A stretch of DNA of 64,000 nt. Origin: Streptomyces sp. NBC_00510 (GTDB taxonomy: Bacteria; Actinomycetota; Actinomycetes; Streptomycetales; Streptomycetaceae). A model generated the notes under the pieces. The model had not been told where the DNA came from and searched no databases. It saw nothing but the letters and a program-made list of their open reading frames with translations. Position 1 is the stretch's first letter, and every line of letters begins with the position of its first letter. The position numbers and the translations under genes are program-made. Location: contig CP107851.1 of NCBI GenBank assembly GCA_036013505.1, forward strand, positions 6,718,501-6,782,500, read 5' to 3'. Below are positions 1 to 8,533 of this stretch, one piece after another.

Positions 1-697
1 CGGCCATCTCGGGGACGGGTTCGCCCTCCAGCCGGGCGGCGACGAGTTCGTCCAGGGCGTGCTGGTACTCGTCGTGCATCGACTCCAGGTCGAAGTCCTC
101 GGAAAGGGTGTCCATCAGGCTCTGCGCCATCTTCAGCTCCTGCGGCCGCACGGTGACCTTCTCCGGCGGCGCCAGCCCCTCCGCGGCGCGGAGCTCGTCG
201 GGCCAGTACATCGTGTGCAGGACCAGCACGTCCTGGTGGACGCGCAGCAGCGCCAAGGACTCGCGGGTGCGCAGCGCGATCTTGGTGACGGCGGCCTTGC
301 CGCTGCTGCTCAGGGCCTCGCGGAGCAGGACGTACGGCTTGGCGGCGGCGGTCTCCGCGCCGACGTAGTAGGCCCGCGACAGGGACAGCGGGTCGATCTC
401 GTCGGCGTCGACGAAGGCGAGCACGTCGATCAGCTTCTTGCTGGGCAGGGGGAGGGCGGCCAGGTCCTCGTCGGTGAGCACCACCGTGCGGCCGGTCTCG
501 TCCTCGTACCCCTTGGCGATCTCCGCGTAGGGGACCTCCTTGCCCTCCTTCTCGCAGTACCGCTTCATGCGGATGCGGCCGCCGTCCTCGGCGTGCACCT
601 GGTGCAGGGAGACGCCGTGCTCCTCGGTGGCCGCGTAGAGCTTGACCGGAATGGAGACCAGCCCGAAGCCGATCGCACCTTTCCACATGGATCGCAT
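1..697 (-). CDS. ku: Ku DNA-end-binding protein (C-terminus beyond window edge)
   Basis: Bacterial Ku, the homodimeric ring that binds double-strand ends and recruits LigD-type enzymes in non-homologous end joining. About 232 residues are visible, beginning MRSMWKGAIGFGLVSIPVKL, which is the typical Ku core start, with the conserved stretches VSLHQVH and GRIRMKRYC. The frame stays open to base 1, so the C-terminal tail lies outside the window. The ATG at 697 is preceded by a GGGACGAAAG ribosome site. It is divergent from the polymerase gene at 730 with only 32 bp between starts, so both promoters must lie in or overlap that gap, which suggests co-expression. Family identity is clear. Confidence 0.95.
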   Translation of the reverse strand, partial: MRSMWKGAIGFGLVSIPVKLYAATEEHGVSLHQVHAEDGGRIRMKRYCEKEGKEVPYAEIAKGYEDETGRTVVLTDEDLAALPLPSKKLIDVLAFVDADEIDPLSLSRAYYVGAETAAAKPYVLLREALSSSGKAAVTKIALRTRESLALLRVHQDVLVLHTMYWPDELRAAEGLAPPEKVTVRPQELKMAQSLMDTLSEDFDLESMHDEYQHALDELVAARLEGEPVPEMA

Positions 698-729
698 ACT
701 TTCGTCCCTTTCCGGGGACTTTCCAGACT

Positions 730-1629
730 ATGCCCGCCCCGTCAGCCTCGCCCGACCGGCAGACGGTCGAGGTGGACGGCCGCCGCGTGGTCCTCACCCA
801 CCTGGACAAGGTCGTCTTCCCGGTCACCGGCCACACCAAGGCACAGCTGCTGCAGTACTACGCCCGCGTCGCGCCGGTGCTGGTGCCGCACGCCGCCGGG
901 CGCCTCGCCTCCTTCGTCCGCGCCCCCGAGGGCCCGCACGCCCAGCGCTGGTTCGCCAAACGCCCGCCCGGCGGCACGCCCGACTGGGTGACCACCGCGG
1001 GGGAGGCCGACGAGCCGCACATCGTCGTCGACTCCACCCCGGCCCTGGTCACCATGGCCAACCTCGGCGCCTGGGAGGTCCACGTCCCGCAGTGGACCGT
1101 GGCGGGCGGACGTGACGCCCACGACCGCCTCGTCCTCGACCTCGACCCCGGCGAGGGCGCCGACCTCGTCCTGTGCTGCCGGGTCGCCGAACGCCTGCGG
1201 CAGATGATGGAGGACGACGGGCTCGCCTCCTTCCCCGTCACCTCCGGCAGCAAGGGGCTCCACCTCTACGCGCCGCTGCGACCCGCCACCGAGGCCGCCG
1301 CCACGGGCTACGCCAAGGCGCTCGCCGCCCGCATGCGCGACGAGCACCCCGGCCTCGTCGTGTTCTCCATGACCCGCAGCCTGCGCGCCGGGAAGGTCTT
1401 CATCGACTGGTCCCAGAACGCCTCCGCGAAGACCACCGCCTGCCCCTACACCCTGCGGCTGCGCGACCGCCCCGGCGTCGCGACGCCCGTCACCTGGGAC
1501 GAGGTCGCCTCCTGCCGGAAGGCGGAGGACCTCGCCTTCACCCCGGAGGAGGTCCTGCAGCGCGCCGCCGACCACGGCGACCCGCTGGCCGCCCTGGACG
1601 ACCCCGCCGGCCGCGGCACCCTGCCGTGA
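730..1629 (+). CDS. ligD: LigD-type DNA polymerase/primase domain protein
   Basis: Stand-alone polymerase (PolDom) of bacterial NHEJ, an archaeo-eukaryotic-primase-type enzyme that fills gaps and adds nucleotides at Ku-held ends. The 299 residues are only the polymerase domain. The metal-binding DxD is at about residues 137-139 (LVLDLDPGEG), the SGSKGLHLY nucleotide-binding motif at about 172-180, and the third acidic residue in FIDWSQN at about 224-230. The ATG at 730 faces ku on the other strand. The ligase gene follows after 13 bp, so the two are probably one operon. In many bacteria (Mycobacterium, Pseudomonas) these domains are fused in one LigD; here they are separate genes. Confidence 0.93.
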   Translation: MPAPSASPDRQTVEVDGRRVVLTHLDKVVFPVTGHTKAQLLQYYARVAPVLVPHAAGRLASFVRAPEGPHAQRWFAKRPPGGTPDWVTTAGEADEPHIVVDSTPALVTMANLGAWEVHVPQWTVAGGRDAHDRLVLDLDPGEGADLVLCCRVAERLRQMMEDDGLASFPVTSGSKGLHLYAPLRPATEAAATGYAKALAARMRDEHPGLVVFSMTRSLRAGKVFIDWSQNASAKTTACPYTLRLRDRPGVATPVTWDEVASCRKAEDLAFTPEEVLQRAADHGDPLAALDDPAGRGTLP

Positions 1630-1642
1630 CGGGCGCCCCCTC

Positions 1643-2518
1643 GTGACCGATCCCCTCCCGCTCCCCGTCCGCGTCGCCCTGGCCCGCCGCGTCGACACCG
1701 TGCCCGCGGCCGACGCCCTCCCCGGCGGCTGCGCGTACGAGCCGAAGTTCGACGGCCACCGCATGGTCGTGCTCACCGACCCCGTACGCCTGCAGACCCG
1801 CTCCGGCCGGCTCGTGACCGCCACCTTCCCCGAGATCGCGGAGGCCGCCGGGGCCCTGCCGGCCGGTACCGTCCTCGACGGCGAGGTCGTCATCTGGCGG
1901 GACGGCCGCGTCGACTTCGGCGCCCTCCAGCGCCGCGCCCTGCGCGGGTCGCGCCGCGGCCCCGTCCTCCCCGCCAACTACGCGGCCTTCGACCTGCTCG
2001 CCGCCGCCGGCACCGACCTGCGCGGCCGGCCGTACCGCGAACGCCGTGCGGCCCTCGTCGCCCTGCTGGAACCGCTCGGGCCGCCGCTGCAGGCCGTGCC
2101 CATGACGACCGACCGCGACGAGGCCGTCCACTGGTACGCCTCGCTCGCCCCGGCCGGCATCGAGGGCCTCGTGGTCAAGGGCCGCGGCCAGCGCTACCGC
2201 CCCGACCGCCGCGACTGGCTCAAGCTCCGCCACGCCGTCCCGCAGGACGCCGAGGCCATCGGCTTCACCGGCACCCCCCGCGCCCCCCGCGCCCTCGTCC
2301 TCGACCTCGGCGACGGCCCCTTCGCCACCGCGCCCCTGGACGCCCCCCTCCGCACCCAGCTCGCCGCGCTCCTCGTCCCCCCGCAGCCCCCGCCCGGCGC
2401 GACCCTTGACGACGGCACCCCTTACCGCCCCCTCCCCGCACCGCTCCCCGTCGAGATCCTCCAGGGCGAGGGCCGCCACGCCCTCACCACGGTGCTCCGC
2501 CTGCGGCCCGACGCGTGA
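1643..2518 (+). CDS. ATP-dependent DNA ligase (NHEJ ligase)
   Basis: ATP-dependent ligase of the LigC/LigD ligase-domain type, sealing ends in NHEJ. Motif I is YEPKFDGHR, with the adenylated lysine at about residue 35. Motif III is LDGEVV (about 78-83), motif IV EGLVVKG (174-180) and motif V WLKLRH (about 192). At 291 residues it contains the nucleotidyltransferase domain and a short OB-fold C-terminus, with no phosphoesterase or polymerase domain. The start is GTG at 1643, because the polymerase stop lies just upstream in the same frame. Codon bias is extreme (long runs of ccgcc), as expected for a Streptomyces chromosomal gene. Confidence 0.92.
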   Translation: MTDPLPLPVRVALARRVDTVPAADALPGGCAYEPKFDGHRMVVLTDPVRLQTRSGRLVTATFPEIAEAAGALPAGTVLDGEVVIWRDGRVDFGALQRRALRGSRRGPVLPANYAAFDLLAAAGTDLRGRPYRERRAALVALLEPLGPPLQAVPMTTDRDEAVHWYASLAPAGIEGLVVKGRGQRYRPDRRDWLKLRHAVPQDAEAIGFTGTPRAPRALVLDLGDGPFATAPLDAPLRTQLAALLVPPQPPPGATLDDGTPYRPLPAPLPVEILQGEGRHALTTVLRLRPDA

Positions 2519-2651
2519 CCGCGGGGAGGAGTGCACCACCCCACCCCGGAAAGGCCGTTGAGCAGCGGTCGGCGCGGGAATACCATGGCGCGTCGCCGCT
2601 CGGCCCGTCGCGCGCGGCTCCCCCTTCGGTTCCCAGGAGACCCCTTCCGGC

Positions 2652-4202
2652 ATGCGCGCGTTCCTCCAGGCCGTCCGGCTGCTTGTGCTGCTGCTCGGCT
2701 TCTACGTCATGGCCGTCGGCCTTCTCGCGTCGATCGTCGCCGCGGACGTCGTCCTCACCGACGTCGCGCTGCGACAGGGCTACGTGACCTTCCTGTTCGT
2801 GGGCATCAGCGTCGCCTTCGCCTCACCGCTGGTGTCGGGCCTGTTCGCCTCCGTCCGCGGCGTCAACCGTCACCGGCCCGCCGGGGTGCGGGTGACCGCG
2901 GACGAACAACCGGAGCTGTGGGCGCGCGTGCGCCGGGTGGCCGAGGCCATGGAGACGGCGGTCCCCGTCGAGCTCTGGCTCGTGGCGGAGCCGGTGGCGG
3001 CCGTCTGGCAGAGCTCCTGGGTGCTCGGCCTGGTCCCCGGGCGCCGGCGGATGGTGCTGGGCATCCCGTACCTGACGGGGCTGACGGAACGGCAGGTCGA
3101 CGCGGTCATCGCCCACGAACTCGGCCACTTCGCCCGGCGCGACACCCTCCTGGCGGGGCTGGCCGCCCGCAACCGCGCCGGCCTGATGCGGGTCCTGGAG
3201 CGGTACGCCGAGGACGGCAACGGCATCGGCCACGCGATGGGCTCGATGTTCGCCGGCTACGCCCGCTTCTGCCTGCGGACGACGCAGGCCCAGGCACGCC
3301 TCGGGGAACTCGCCGCGGACCAAGCCGCCGCGCGGATCGCCGGGCGCGACTCCACCGCCGCCGCCCTGCGGCGCATCCCGCTGCTCGACGCCGCGCACAC
3401 CCGCTACGTCCGGGAGTACGCCGGCATCGGCACCGCGCTCGGTCTGCTCCCTCCGGCCGAGGAGGTGCACCCCGGCTTCGGCGCGTTCCTGGACAGCGGG
3501 ACCTGGCGGAAGGAGGAGCGGCGGCTGATCGCCGACCCGCCCCGGGAGAAGACCTCGCCCTACGACTCGCACCCCCCGATGCGCGAGCGGGTCGCGGCGA
3601 TCGAGGCGCTGCCCGCGGACGCCGCCGGGACGTACCCCGGCGAGCCGTCACCGGCGGGCGCCGGCCTGCTCGGGGATCCCGCGGCGACCGGTGCCCGCAC
3701 CGTGCTGGCGCTCCCCGGGGCCGCCGGGCTGCGTCAGCTGTCGTGGCGGGATCTGGCCGCCGAGGTGGGGACGGCGGAACTCGGAGCCGAGACGACGCCG
3801 GTGCTCCGCGCCGCCCGCGCGGTCCTGCGCACCCCCGCGGACCTCGGGATGCTGCTGGACGCCCTCGACGCCGGGCGCTGGCCGGAGGTCGTCGACTGCA
3901 TGCCGCGCCCCGGCCACGGGGGCCACATGCTCCTCGACGACTCCCTGCGGGCGCGCGCCCGCGCCGATGCTGCGGACGGGCTGTACTCCCTGGCGCTGGC
4001 GGCCCTGGTCGAGGACGGCCGGGCCCGCTGGGAACTGGACTGGGAACGCGGCAGGCACCTGGAGTTCGACGAGGGCGTCCACGCCGCCCTGGACCGTGCC
4101 GTGGACGCCGCCATGTCCCCGCAGGACGGAGCGGAACCGGACAGCTCGGGCCTCCGCGAACTCCTCGGGCTGCCCGTGGACCGGGCACCGGCTCAGACCT
4201 GA
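2652..4202 (+). CDS. M48-family membrane zinc metallopeptidase
   Basis: Membrane-anchored metallopeptidase related to HtpX/Ste24 (M48). Hydrophobic segments at about residues 8-32 and 44-66 anchor the N-terminus. The zinc motif HELGHFARRD begins at about residue 155, with a downstream GELAADQAA that could supply the third ligand. The C-terminal 200 residues have no recognisable domain and are rich in Ala, Arg and Leu. The ATG at 2652 has AGGAGA about 10 bases upstream. The 3' end overlaps the convergent PHP gene by 10 bp. Substrate unknown; M48 enzymes usually act on misfolded membrane proteins. Confidence 0.85.
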   Translation: MRAFLQAVRLLVLLLGFYVMAVGLLASIVAADVVLTDVALRQGYVTFLFVGISVAFASPLVSGLFASVRGVNRHRPAGVRVTADEQPELWARVRRVAEAMETAVPVELWLVAEPVAAVWQSSWVLGLVPGRRRMVLGIPYLTGLTERQVDAVIAHELGHFARRDTLLAGLAARNRAGLMRVLERYAEDGNGIGHAMGSMFAGYARFCLRTTQAQARLGELAADQAAARIAGRDSTAAALRRIPLLDAAHTRYVREYAGIGTALGLLPPAEEVHPGFGAFLDSGTWRKEERRLIADPPREKTSPYDSHPPMRERVAAIEALPADAAGTYPGEPSPAGAGLLGDPAATGARTVLALPGAAGLRQLSWRDLAAEVGTAELGAETTPVLRAARAVLRTPADLGMLLDALDAGRWPEVVDCMPRPGHGGHMLLDDSLRARARADAADGLYSLALAALVEDGRARWELDWERGRHLEFDEGVHAALDRAVDAAMSPQDGAEPDSSGLRELLGLPVDRAPAQT

Positions 4203-5248
4203 GACGCCGTCGCCGGCACCTCGCGGGTGCGGGTCCAGCGCAGCAGGGTGTCCGCGTCCCAGGTGTTGACCACCCGCTGCGGGGGGACGCCGCACTCCTC
4301 GGCGCGGGCACAGCCGTGGATCTGCCAGTCCAGCTGGCCGGGGGCGTGGGCGTCGCTGTCGATGCTGAAGAGCACCCCGGCCTCCACGGCCTTGCGCAGC
4401 AGCCGCCGCGGCGGGTCGAGGCGGTCCGGGCGGCTGTTGATCTCCACGGCCACCCCGAAGCGCTCGCAGGCGGCGAAGACCAGGTCCGCGTCGAACTCCG
4501 ACTCCGGGCGCAGCTTGCCGGCCACCAGCCGTCCCGTGCAGTGCCCCAGCACGTCCACCAGCGGATTGCTGATCGCGGAGATCATCCGCCGGGTCATCTC
4601 TTCCCGGTCCATCCGCAGCTTGGAGTGGACGGACGCGACGACGACGTCCAGCCGGTCCAGCAGCTCCGCGTTCTGGTCGAGGGCGCCGTCCGCGAGGATG
4701 TCGCACTCGATGCCGGTCAGCAGCCGGAAGGAGCCGGGGAGGCGGGCGCCGACCTCGGCCACCACCTCCAGCTGGGAGCGCAGCCGCTCGGCGGTGAGCC
4801 CCCGGGCGACGGTCAGCCGGGGGGAGTGGTCGGTGAGCGCGGCCCACTCGTGGCCCAGCTCCATCGCGGTGCGGGCCATCGTCTCGATCGGGCTGCCGCC
4901 GTCGGACCAGTCCGAGTGCAGGTGGCAGTCGCCGCGCAGCGCGGCCCGCATCCGCCGCCCCGCGTCGCCCTCCGGGCGGGGGACCGCGTCCGCGGCGCCC
5001 TCCGCCAGCCGGGTCAGATAGGCGGGCCGGTCGCCCGCCAGCGCCTCCCGGACGACGGCGGCGGTCTTCGGGCCGAGGCCCTTGACCTCCTCCAGGCCAC
5101 CCGGCCGTTCCGCGCGCCGCCGGAGTTCCTCCGGCGGCATCGCGGCGACCGCGGCGCCGGCCCCGCGGAAGGCACGGACCCGGTACGTCGGGGCGCCGTC
5201 CCGCTCCAGCAGGAAGGCGATCCGGTCCAGCGCCTCGACGGGGTCCAT
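4193..5248 (-). CDS. PHP-domain phosphoesterase with helix-hairpin-helix N-terminus (PolX-like, no polymerase core)
   Basis: 351 residues. The N-terminal 80 residues form a helix-hairpin-helix DNA-binding module (VKGLGPKTAAVV at about 55-66) as in family X polymerases. A PHP domain then begins with the metal motif CHLHSDWSDG at about 108-117, followed by ALTDHSPR, GIECDIL, VVASVHSK, DVLGHC, EINSRPDRLD and SIDSDAH, the complete metal-ligand set of a PHP phosphoesterase. The palm/fingers of a full PolX are absent. A 3'-5' exonuclease or AP-endonuclease-like role is plausible by analogy with PolX PHP domains but is inferred. It lies 10 bp downstream of the ABC permease on the same strand and converges with the M48 gene. 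Confidence 0.85.
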   Translation of the reverse strand: MDPVEALDRIAFLLERDGAPTYRVRAFRGAGAAVAAMPPEELRRRAERPGGLEEVKGLGPKTAAVVREALAGDRPAYLTRLAEGAADAVPRPEGDAGRRMRAALRGDCHLHSDWSDGGSPIETMARTAMELGHEWAALTDHSPRLTVARGLTAERLRSQLEVVAEVGARLPGSFRLLTGIECDILADGALDQNAELLDRLDVVVASVHSKLRMDREEMTRRMISAISNPLVDVLGHCTGRLVAGKLRPESEFDADLVFAACERFGVAVEINSRPDRLDPPRRLLRKAVEAGVLFSIDSDAHAPGQLDWQIHGCARAEECGVPPQRVVNTWDADTLLRWTRTREVPATASQV

Positions 5249-5258
5249 GCCTCCAGGA

Positions 5259-6080
5259 TCAGGTCTTGTTGCGGAACCTCGCCACCGCCAGCGGCGCGCT
5301 GATCACCGTGATGCCCACGGCCCACATCAGCGTCATCATCGCCGAGTGCGCGACCGCACCGCCGTTGATCAGGTTGCGGGAGGCGTCGGCGAGGTTGGAC
5401 AGCGGGTTGTAGCGGGTGAAGGCCTCCAGCCAGCCCGGCATGGTCGTGGGCTTGGCGAAGATCGAGCTCCCGAACTGCAGCGGCAGGACGACGATCATGG
5501 CGAGTCCCTGGACGGACTGGGGGGTCCGGGCGACCAGACCCAGGAGGATGAAGACCCACATCAGCGAGGCCCCGAAGGTCAGCGACAGCACCACCGCGCC
5601 CACCAGCCCGAACACACCGTTGTCCACGTGCAGTCCGAGGATGAAGCCCATCACGAGGAGGATCACCGTGGCGACCAGCGCCCGGCCGATCTCCACCACG
5701 ATCTTCGCGATCAGCACGGAGGAGCGGGCGATGGGCATCGTGCGGAAGCGGTCCATCACCCCGGTCTTGAAGTCCGAGTTGACGCCCGTGCCGACGGCCA
5801 TGGCGATGTTCATGCCCATCATGGCCATCAGGCCGGGCACCATGTAGTTGACGTACTTCTCCTGGCTGCCCTCCAGCGCGCCGCCGAAGACGTACACGAA
5901 CAGCAGCGTGAAGACGATCGGCATCAGCAGCGCGTCGAACATCGACTCCGGGTCCTGCCGGATCTGCAGGACGTTGCGCCGCACGAGGGCGCCGATGTGC
6001 CGGAGGTTGGCGCGCAGCCCGATCCGCGGATCGGCGGTGGCGGCCTTGGCGTTCCCCGCGGGGACGGTGACGGCGGTCAT
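5259..6080 (-). CDS. ABC-2 type exporter permease (DrrB family)
   Basis: Membrane permease of a two-gene exporter, about 273 residues with six hydrophobic segments. It contains the ABC-2 feature set: an N-terminal cytoplasmic helix (NVLQIRQDPESMFDALLMPI) and the late sequence FTRYNPLSNLADASR, typical of DrrB-like daunorubicin-type efflux permeases. The ATG at 6080 overlaps the end of the ATPase gene (last base 6077) by 4 bp, so translation is coupled. Substrate cannot be told from sequence; DrrAB relatives export hydrophobic compounds. Confidence 0.88.
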   Translation of the reverse strand: MTAVTVPAGNAKAATADPRIGLRANLRHIGALVRRNVLQIRQDPESMFDALLMPIVFTLLFVYVFGGALEGSQEKYVNYMVPGLMAMMGMNIAMAVGTGVNSDFKTGVMDRFRTMPIARSSVLIAKIVVEIGRALVATVILLVMGFILGLHVDNGVFGLVGAVVLSLTFGASLMWVFILLGLVARTPQSVQGLAMIVVLPLQFGSSIFAKPTTMPGWLEAFTRYNPLSNLADASRNLINGGAVAHSAMMTLMWAVGITVISAPLAVARFRNKT

Positions 6081-7057
6081 GCCGCGAGCTCCTCTCGGTC
6101 CCGGGTGCCGCTGCCGCGCGTGACGGCCAGGAACACCTCGTCCAGGCTGGGCAGATGGGTGTCGATGCCGGCGATGGCGAAGCCGTGCGTGCCGAGCGCG
6201 GCCACGACGTCCGTCAGCTGCTCGTCGCTGAGGATGGGCACGTTGAGCACCCCGCCCGCGTGGTCCGGTACGGCCTGCGCCCCCGTGCCGAGTGCCGTCG
6301 CCATCGCGTCCAGCTCCCCGGGGTCCACCGGCCGCACCTGCAGGGTCCGGCCGCCGACCTTCGCCTTCAGTTCCTCGACCCGGCCGCCGGCGATCACCCG
6401 GCCGCGGTCGATGACCGTCAGCTCGTGCGCGAGCTTCTCGGCCTCCTCCATGTACTGCGTGGTCAGCAGCACGGTCGAGCCGTCCGCGACCATGTTCTGC
6501 ACCTCGTCCCACACCTCGTTGCGGGTGCGGGGGTCCAGGCCGGTGGTCGGCTCGTCCAGGTACAGCACCGCCGGGCGGCCGATCATCGACGCCGCCAGGT
6601 CCAGGCGGCGGCGCATGCCGCCGGAGTACTCCTTGGCGGGCTTGCGGGCGGCGTCCGTCAGCGAGAACCGCTCCAGCAGCTCGTCCGCCCTGCTCCGGGC
6701 GTCCCGCCGGGGCAGGTCCAGCAGCCTGCCGATCATGTAGAGGTTCTCGCGGCCCGACAGGGACTCGTCGACCGACGCGTACTGCCCGGTCAGCCCGATC
6801 ACCCGGCGCAGCTGCCGGGGCTGCGCCACCACGTCGTAGCCGGCCACCGTCGCCGTGCCGGCGTCCGGCCGGATCAGCGTGGACAGGATCCGCACCAGCG
6901 TCGTCTTCCCAGCGCCGTTCGGCCCCAGCACGCCGAGCACGGTCCCCTGCCGCACGTCCAGGTCCACCCCGTCGAGGGCCTTCGTCTCCCCGTAGCGCTT
7001 CACGAGCCCCCGCACCCTGACGGCGGCGTCCGCGCTCTTGGCATCCCGTTGTGTCAT
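6077..7057 (-). CDS. ABC exporter ATPase (DrrA family)
   Basis: ATP-binding subunit, 326 residues from the ATG at 7057 (MTQRDAKSADAAVRV). Walker A is GPNGAGKTT, Q-loop region GLTGQYASVDE, signature EYSGGMRRRLDLA, Walker B VLYLDEPTTGLDP, and the switch region TTQYMEEAEKLA carries Gln where many ABC ATPases have His, as is usual for DrrA relatives. The C-terminal 90 residues match the DrrA-type extension (LPSLDEVFLAVT). An upstream in-frame start at 7156 exists but would translate the repeated promoter region, so it was rejected. It is first in the operon with the permease at 5259-6080; a 21-bp direct repeat lies just upstream. Confidence 0.92.
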   Translation of the reverse strand: MTQRDAKSADAAVRVRGLVKRYGETKALDGVDLDVRQGTVLGVLGPNGAGKTTLVRILSTLIRPDAGTATVAGYDVVAQPRQLRRVIGLTGQYASVDESLSGRENLYMIGRLLDLPRRDARSRADELLERFSLTDAARKPAKEYSGGMRRRLDLAASMIGRPAVLYLDEPTTGLDPRTRNEVWDEVQNMVADGSTVLLTTQYMEEAEKLAHELTVIDRGRVIAGGRVEELKAKVGGRTLQVRPVDPGELDAMATALGTGAQAVPDHAGGVLNVPILSDEQLTDVVAALGTHGFAIAGIDTHLPSLDEVFLAVTRGSGTRDREELAA

Positions 7058-7074
7058 GCCGCCACGGTCGCGCG

Positions 7075-7129
7075 CCCCACCGACACGGCGCCGACATATC
7101 GCTGACAGCCCCACCGACACGGTGCCGAC
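7075..7129. repeat. Two 21-bp direct repeats upstream of the DrrAB-type operon
   Basis: Positions 7075-7095 and 7109-7129 share a 21-bp segment (core ccgacacggcgccgac / ccgacacggtgccgac) with one mismatch, spaced 34 bp start to start, separated by atatcgctgacag. They sit 18-72 bp upstream of the ATPase start, where a repressor or activator would bind. No PadR or TetR regulator gene is adjacent, so a binding role is inferred from position only. Confidence 0.55.
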
Positions 7130-7168
7130 GCGGCCCCGGCCGCCCGCGCGCGCCACCGGAGAACGCCC

Positions 7169-7199
7169 GAGGGGGGACGCGCATCGCGCGTCCCCCCTC
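7169..7199 (-). terminator. Hairpin terminator after the anti-sigma gene
   Basis: Perfect 14-bp stem (gaggggggacgcgc, 7169-7182; partner 7186-7199) with a 3-base loop. It lies 31 bp past the anti-sigma stop (7230) on the minus strand and before the DrrAB promoter region. There is no clear U-run, which is common for Streptomyces terminators. Confidence 0.75.
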
Positions 7200-7229
7200 C
7201 GGCATGGTCGGGCATCGGCCCAGCAGGGC

Positions 7230-7943
7230 CTACGTGGTGACCGACACCAGCCGCTGCCCCTGGGACGTGACCACGTCGAACCGGGAGATGGAGTCCGGCT
7301 GCATCCCCGCCGACCCGTCCAGCGTGAGCGGGTTGGGCTGGTCGGAGGTGCCGTAGCCGGCCGTCGGGACGCTCCAGGTGCCGACCGTCTGCTGCGAGCC
7401 GTCCTTGCCGACGACGACCAGGCGGCAGGTCAGCGGGCCCTGGACCCCGGCGAGGGTGAGGCCGACCTCGCTGCCCCACTTCTTCTCGTTGACACCGACC
7501 GTCGCCTTGACGCCCGTGGAGTTGTCGGTGCCCTTGAACTGCTCCGCGTAGACCCTGGCCTGGGCGTCGTCGGAGCCGCCGCCGGAGGCGAGCACCGCGA
7601 CGGTGGGGCCCGCCACGATCAGTGCCACCGAGGCGGCGAGCGCGAACATCCGGCGCCTGGCGCGGGTCTTGCGGTCGTCGGACACCTTGCCGAGGAGACG
7701 TCCGAGCACCTTGTCGCCGCTGGGCGGGAGGGGCACTCCGGCGCCGGCGGGAGCGAGTTCGGCGAGTACCGGCACGAGGCCGCTCAGCTCGTCGAGTTGC
7801 TGTCCGCACTGGTGGCAGATGGCGAGATGTTCCTCGAAGCGCGCCATGTCGGCGTCGTCGAGCACGCCGAGGACGTACGCCCCGACGTCGACGTGCGGGT
7901 CGTGGGGGGTACCTGCCCCGGAGCCGTAACCGTAGACCGTCAC
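7230..7943 (-). CDS. Membrane zinc anti-sigma factor (RskA/ZAS type)
   Basis: 237 residues. The N-terminal anti-sigma zinc domain has the pattern H39-x3-C43-x2-C46 (EEHLAICHQCGQQ). One membrane segment spans about residues 99-120, and the extracytoplasmic C-terminal part resembles the RskA C-terminal domain. It should hold the ECF sigma factor encoded immediately upstream inactive at the membrane. The start overlaps the sigma stop by 4 bp (7940-7943), so the two are translationally coupled. The signal that releases sigma is unknown. Confidence 0.9.
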   Translation of the reverse strand: MTVYGYGSGAGTPHDPHVDVGAYVLGVLDDADMARFEEHLAICHQCGQQLDELSGLVPVLAELAPAGAGVPLPPSGDKVLGRLLGKVSDDRKTRARRRMFALAASVALIVAGPTVAVLASGGGSDDAQARVYAEQFKGTDNSTGVKATVGVNEKKWGSEVGLTLAGVQGPLTCRLVVVGKDGSQQTVGTWSVPTAGYGTSDQPNPLTLDGSAGMQPDSISRFDVVTSQGQRLVSVTT

Positions 7944-8533
7944 GAGGTGGTCACACCCCTTTCCTCAAGAGCGATTTTCAGGGAGCGGAGGGCGTAGAAG
8001 ACGCGCGAGCGCACGGTGCCGGGCGGTACCCCCAGCGCCGCCGCGGCCTCGTTGACCGTCCGGCCCTTGAAGTACGTTTCGATCAGCACCTGGCGGTGGG
8101 CCTCGGTGAGATCTTCCAGTGCGTCGGAGATCGTCATCAGCCTCAGGGAGCGTTCGAGTTCGTCCTCGGCCGGGAGCTGGTCGAGGGCGGCCGGGGAGGC
8201 CTCCGGGGGCCGTGCCTGACGGCTGCGGTGGCCGTCGATCACGATCCGCCGGGCGACCGTCACCAACCAGGGCCGCAGGGAACGGGCGCCCGGGTCGAGC
8301 CGGGACGCGCTCTTCCACGCGCGCAGCAGGGTCTCCTGCACGACGTCCTCGGCCAGGTAGCGGTCACCGCCGACCAGCCGAAGAACGTATGCGAAGAGCG
8401 CACCCGCGTGTTCGCGGTAGAGCGCCCGCATGAGGTCCTCTTCGGGGACCCCACCTGAGCGATGGTCGGCCACGAGCGCATCCTGCCCTACTGATCGCTG
8501 GGGGTCGAGTCCTCTCAATGCCTGCTGTCCCAT
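7940..8533 (-). CDS. ECF RNA polymerase sigma factor (SigK/SigL-like)
   Basis: 197 residues. Region 2 spans about 35-105 (LYREHAGALFAYVLRLV, DVVQETLLRAW, the latter the conserved core-binding motif). Region 4 is about 140-195 with the helix-turn-helix VNEAAAALGVPPGTVRSRVFYALRSLK. The ATG at 8533 overlaps the lipoprotein stop by one base (TGATG), which supports this start, although an internal start near MRALYREH is possible. It lies between its putative target lipoprotein and the anti-sigma gene. Autoregulation from a promoter upstream of the lipoprotein is likely, but I could not identify ECF -35/-10 boxes with confidence. Confidence 0.92.
   Translation of the reverse strand: MGQQALRGLDPQRSVGQDALVADHRSGGVPEEDLMRALYREHAGALFAYVLRLVGGDRYLAEDVVQETLLRAWKSASRLDPGARSLRPWLVTVARRIVIDGHRSRQARPPEASPAALDQLPAEDELERSLRLMTISDALEDLTEAHRQVLIETYFKGRTVNEAAAALGVPPGTVRSRVFYALRSLKIALEERGVTTS

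Noticed and set aside
2531..5302. A 923-codon plus-strand frame over the M48 and PHP genes
   Set aside because: Arg/Pro/Gly-rich translation with no domains; both real genes have clear motifs in other frames.
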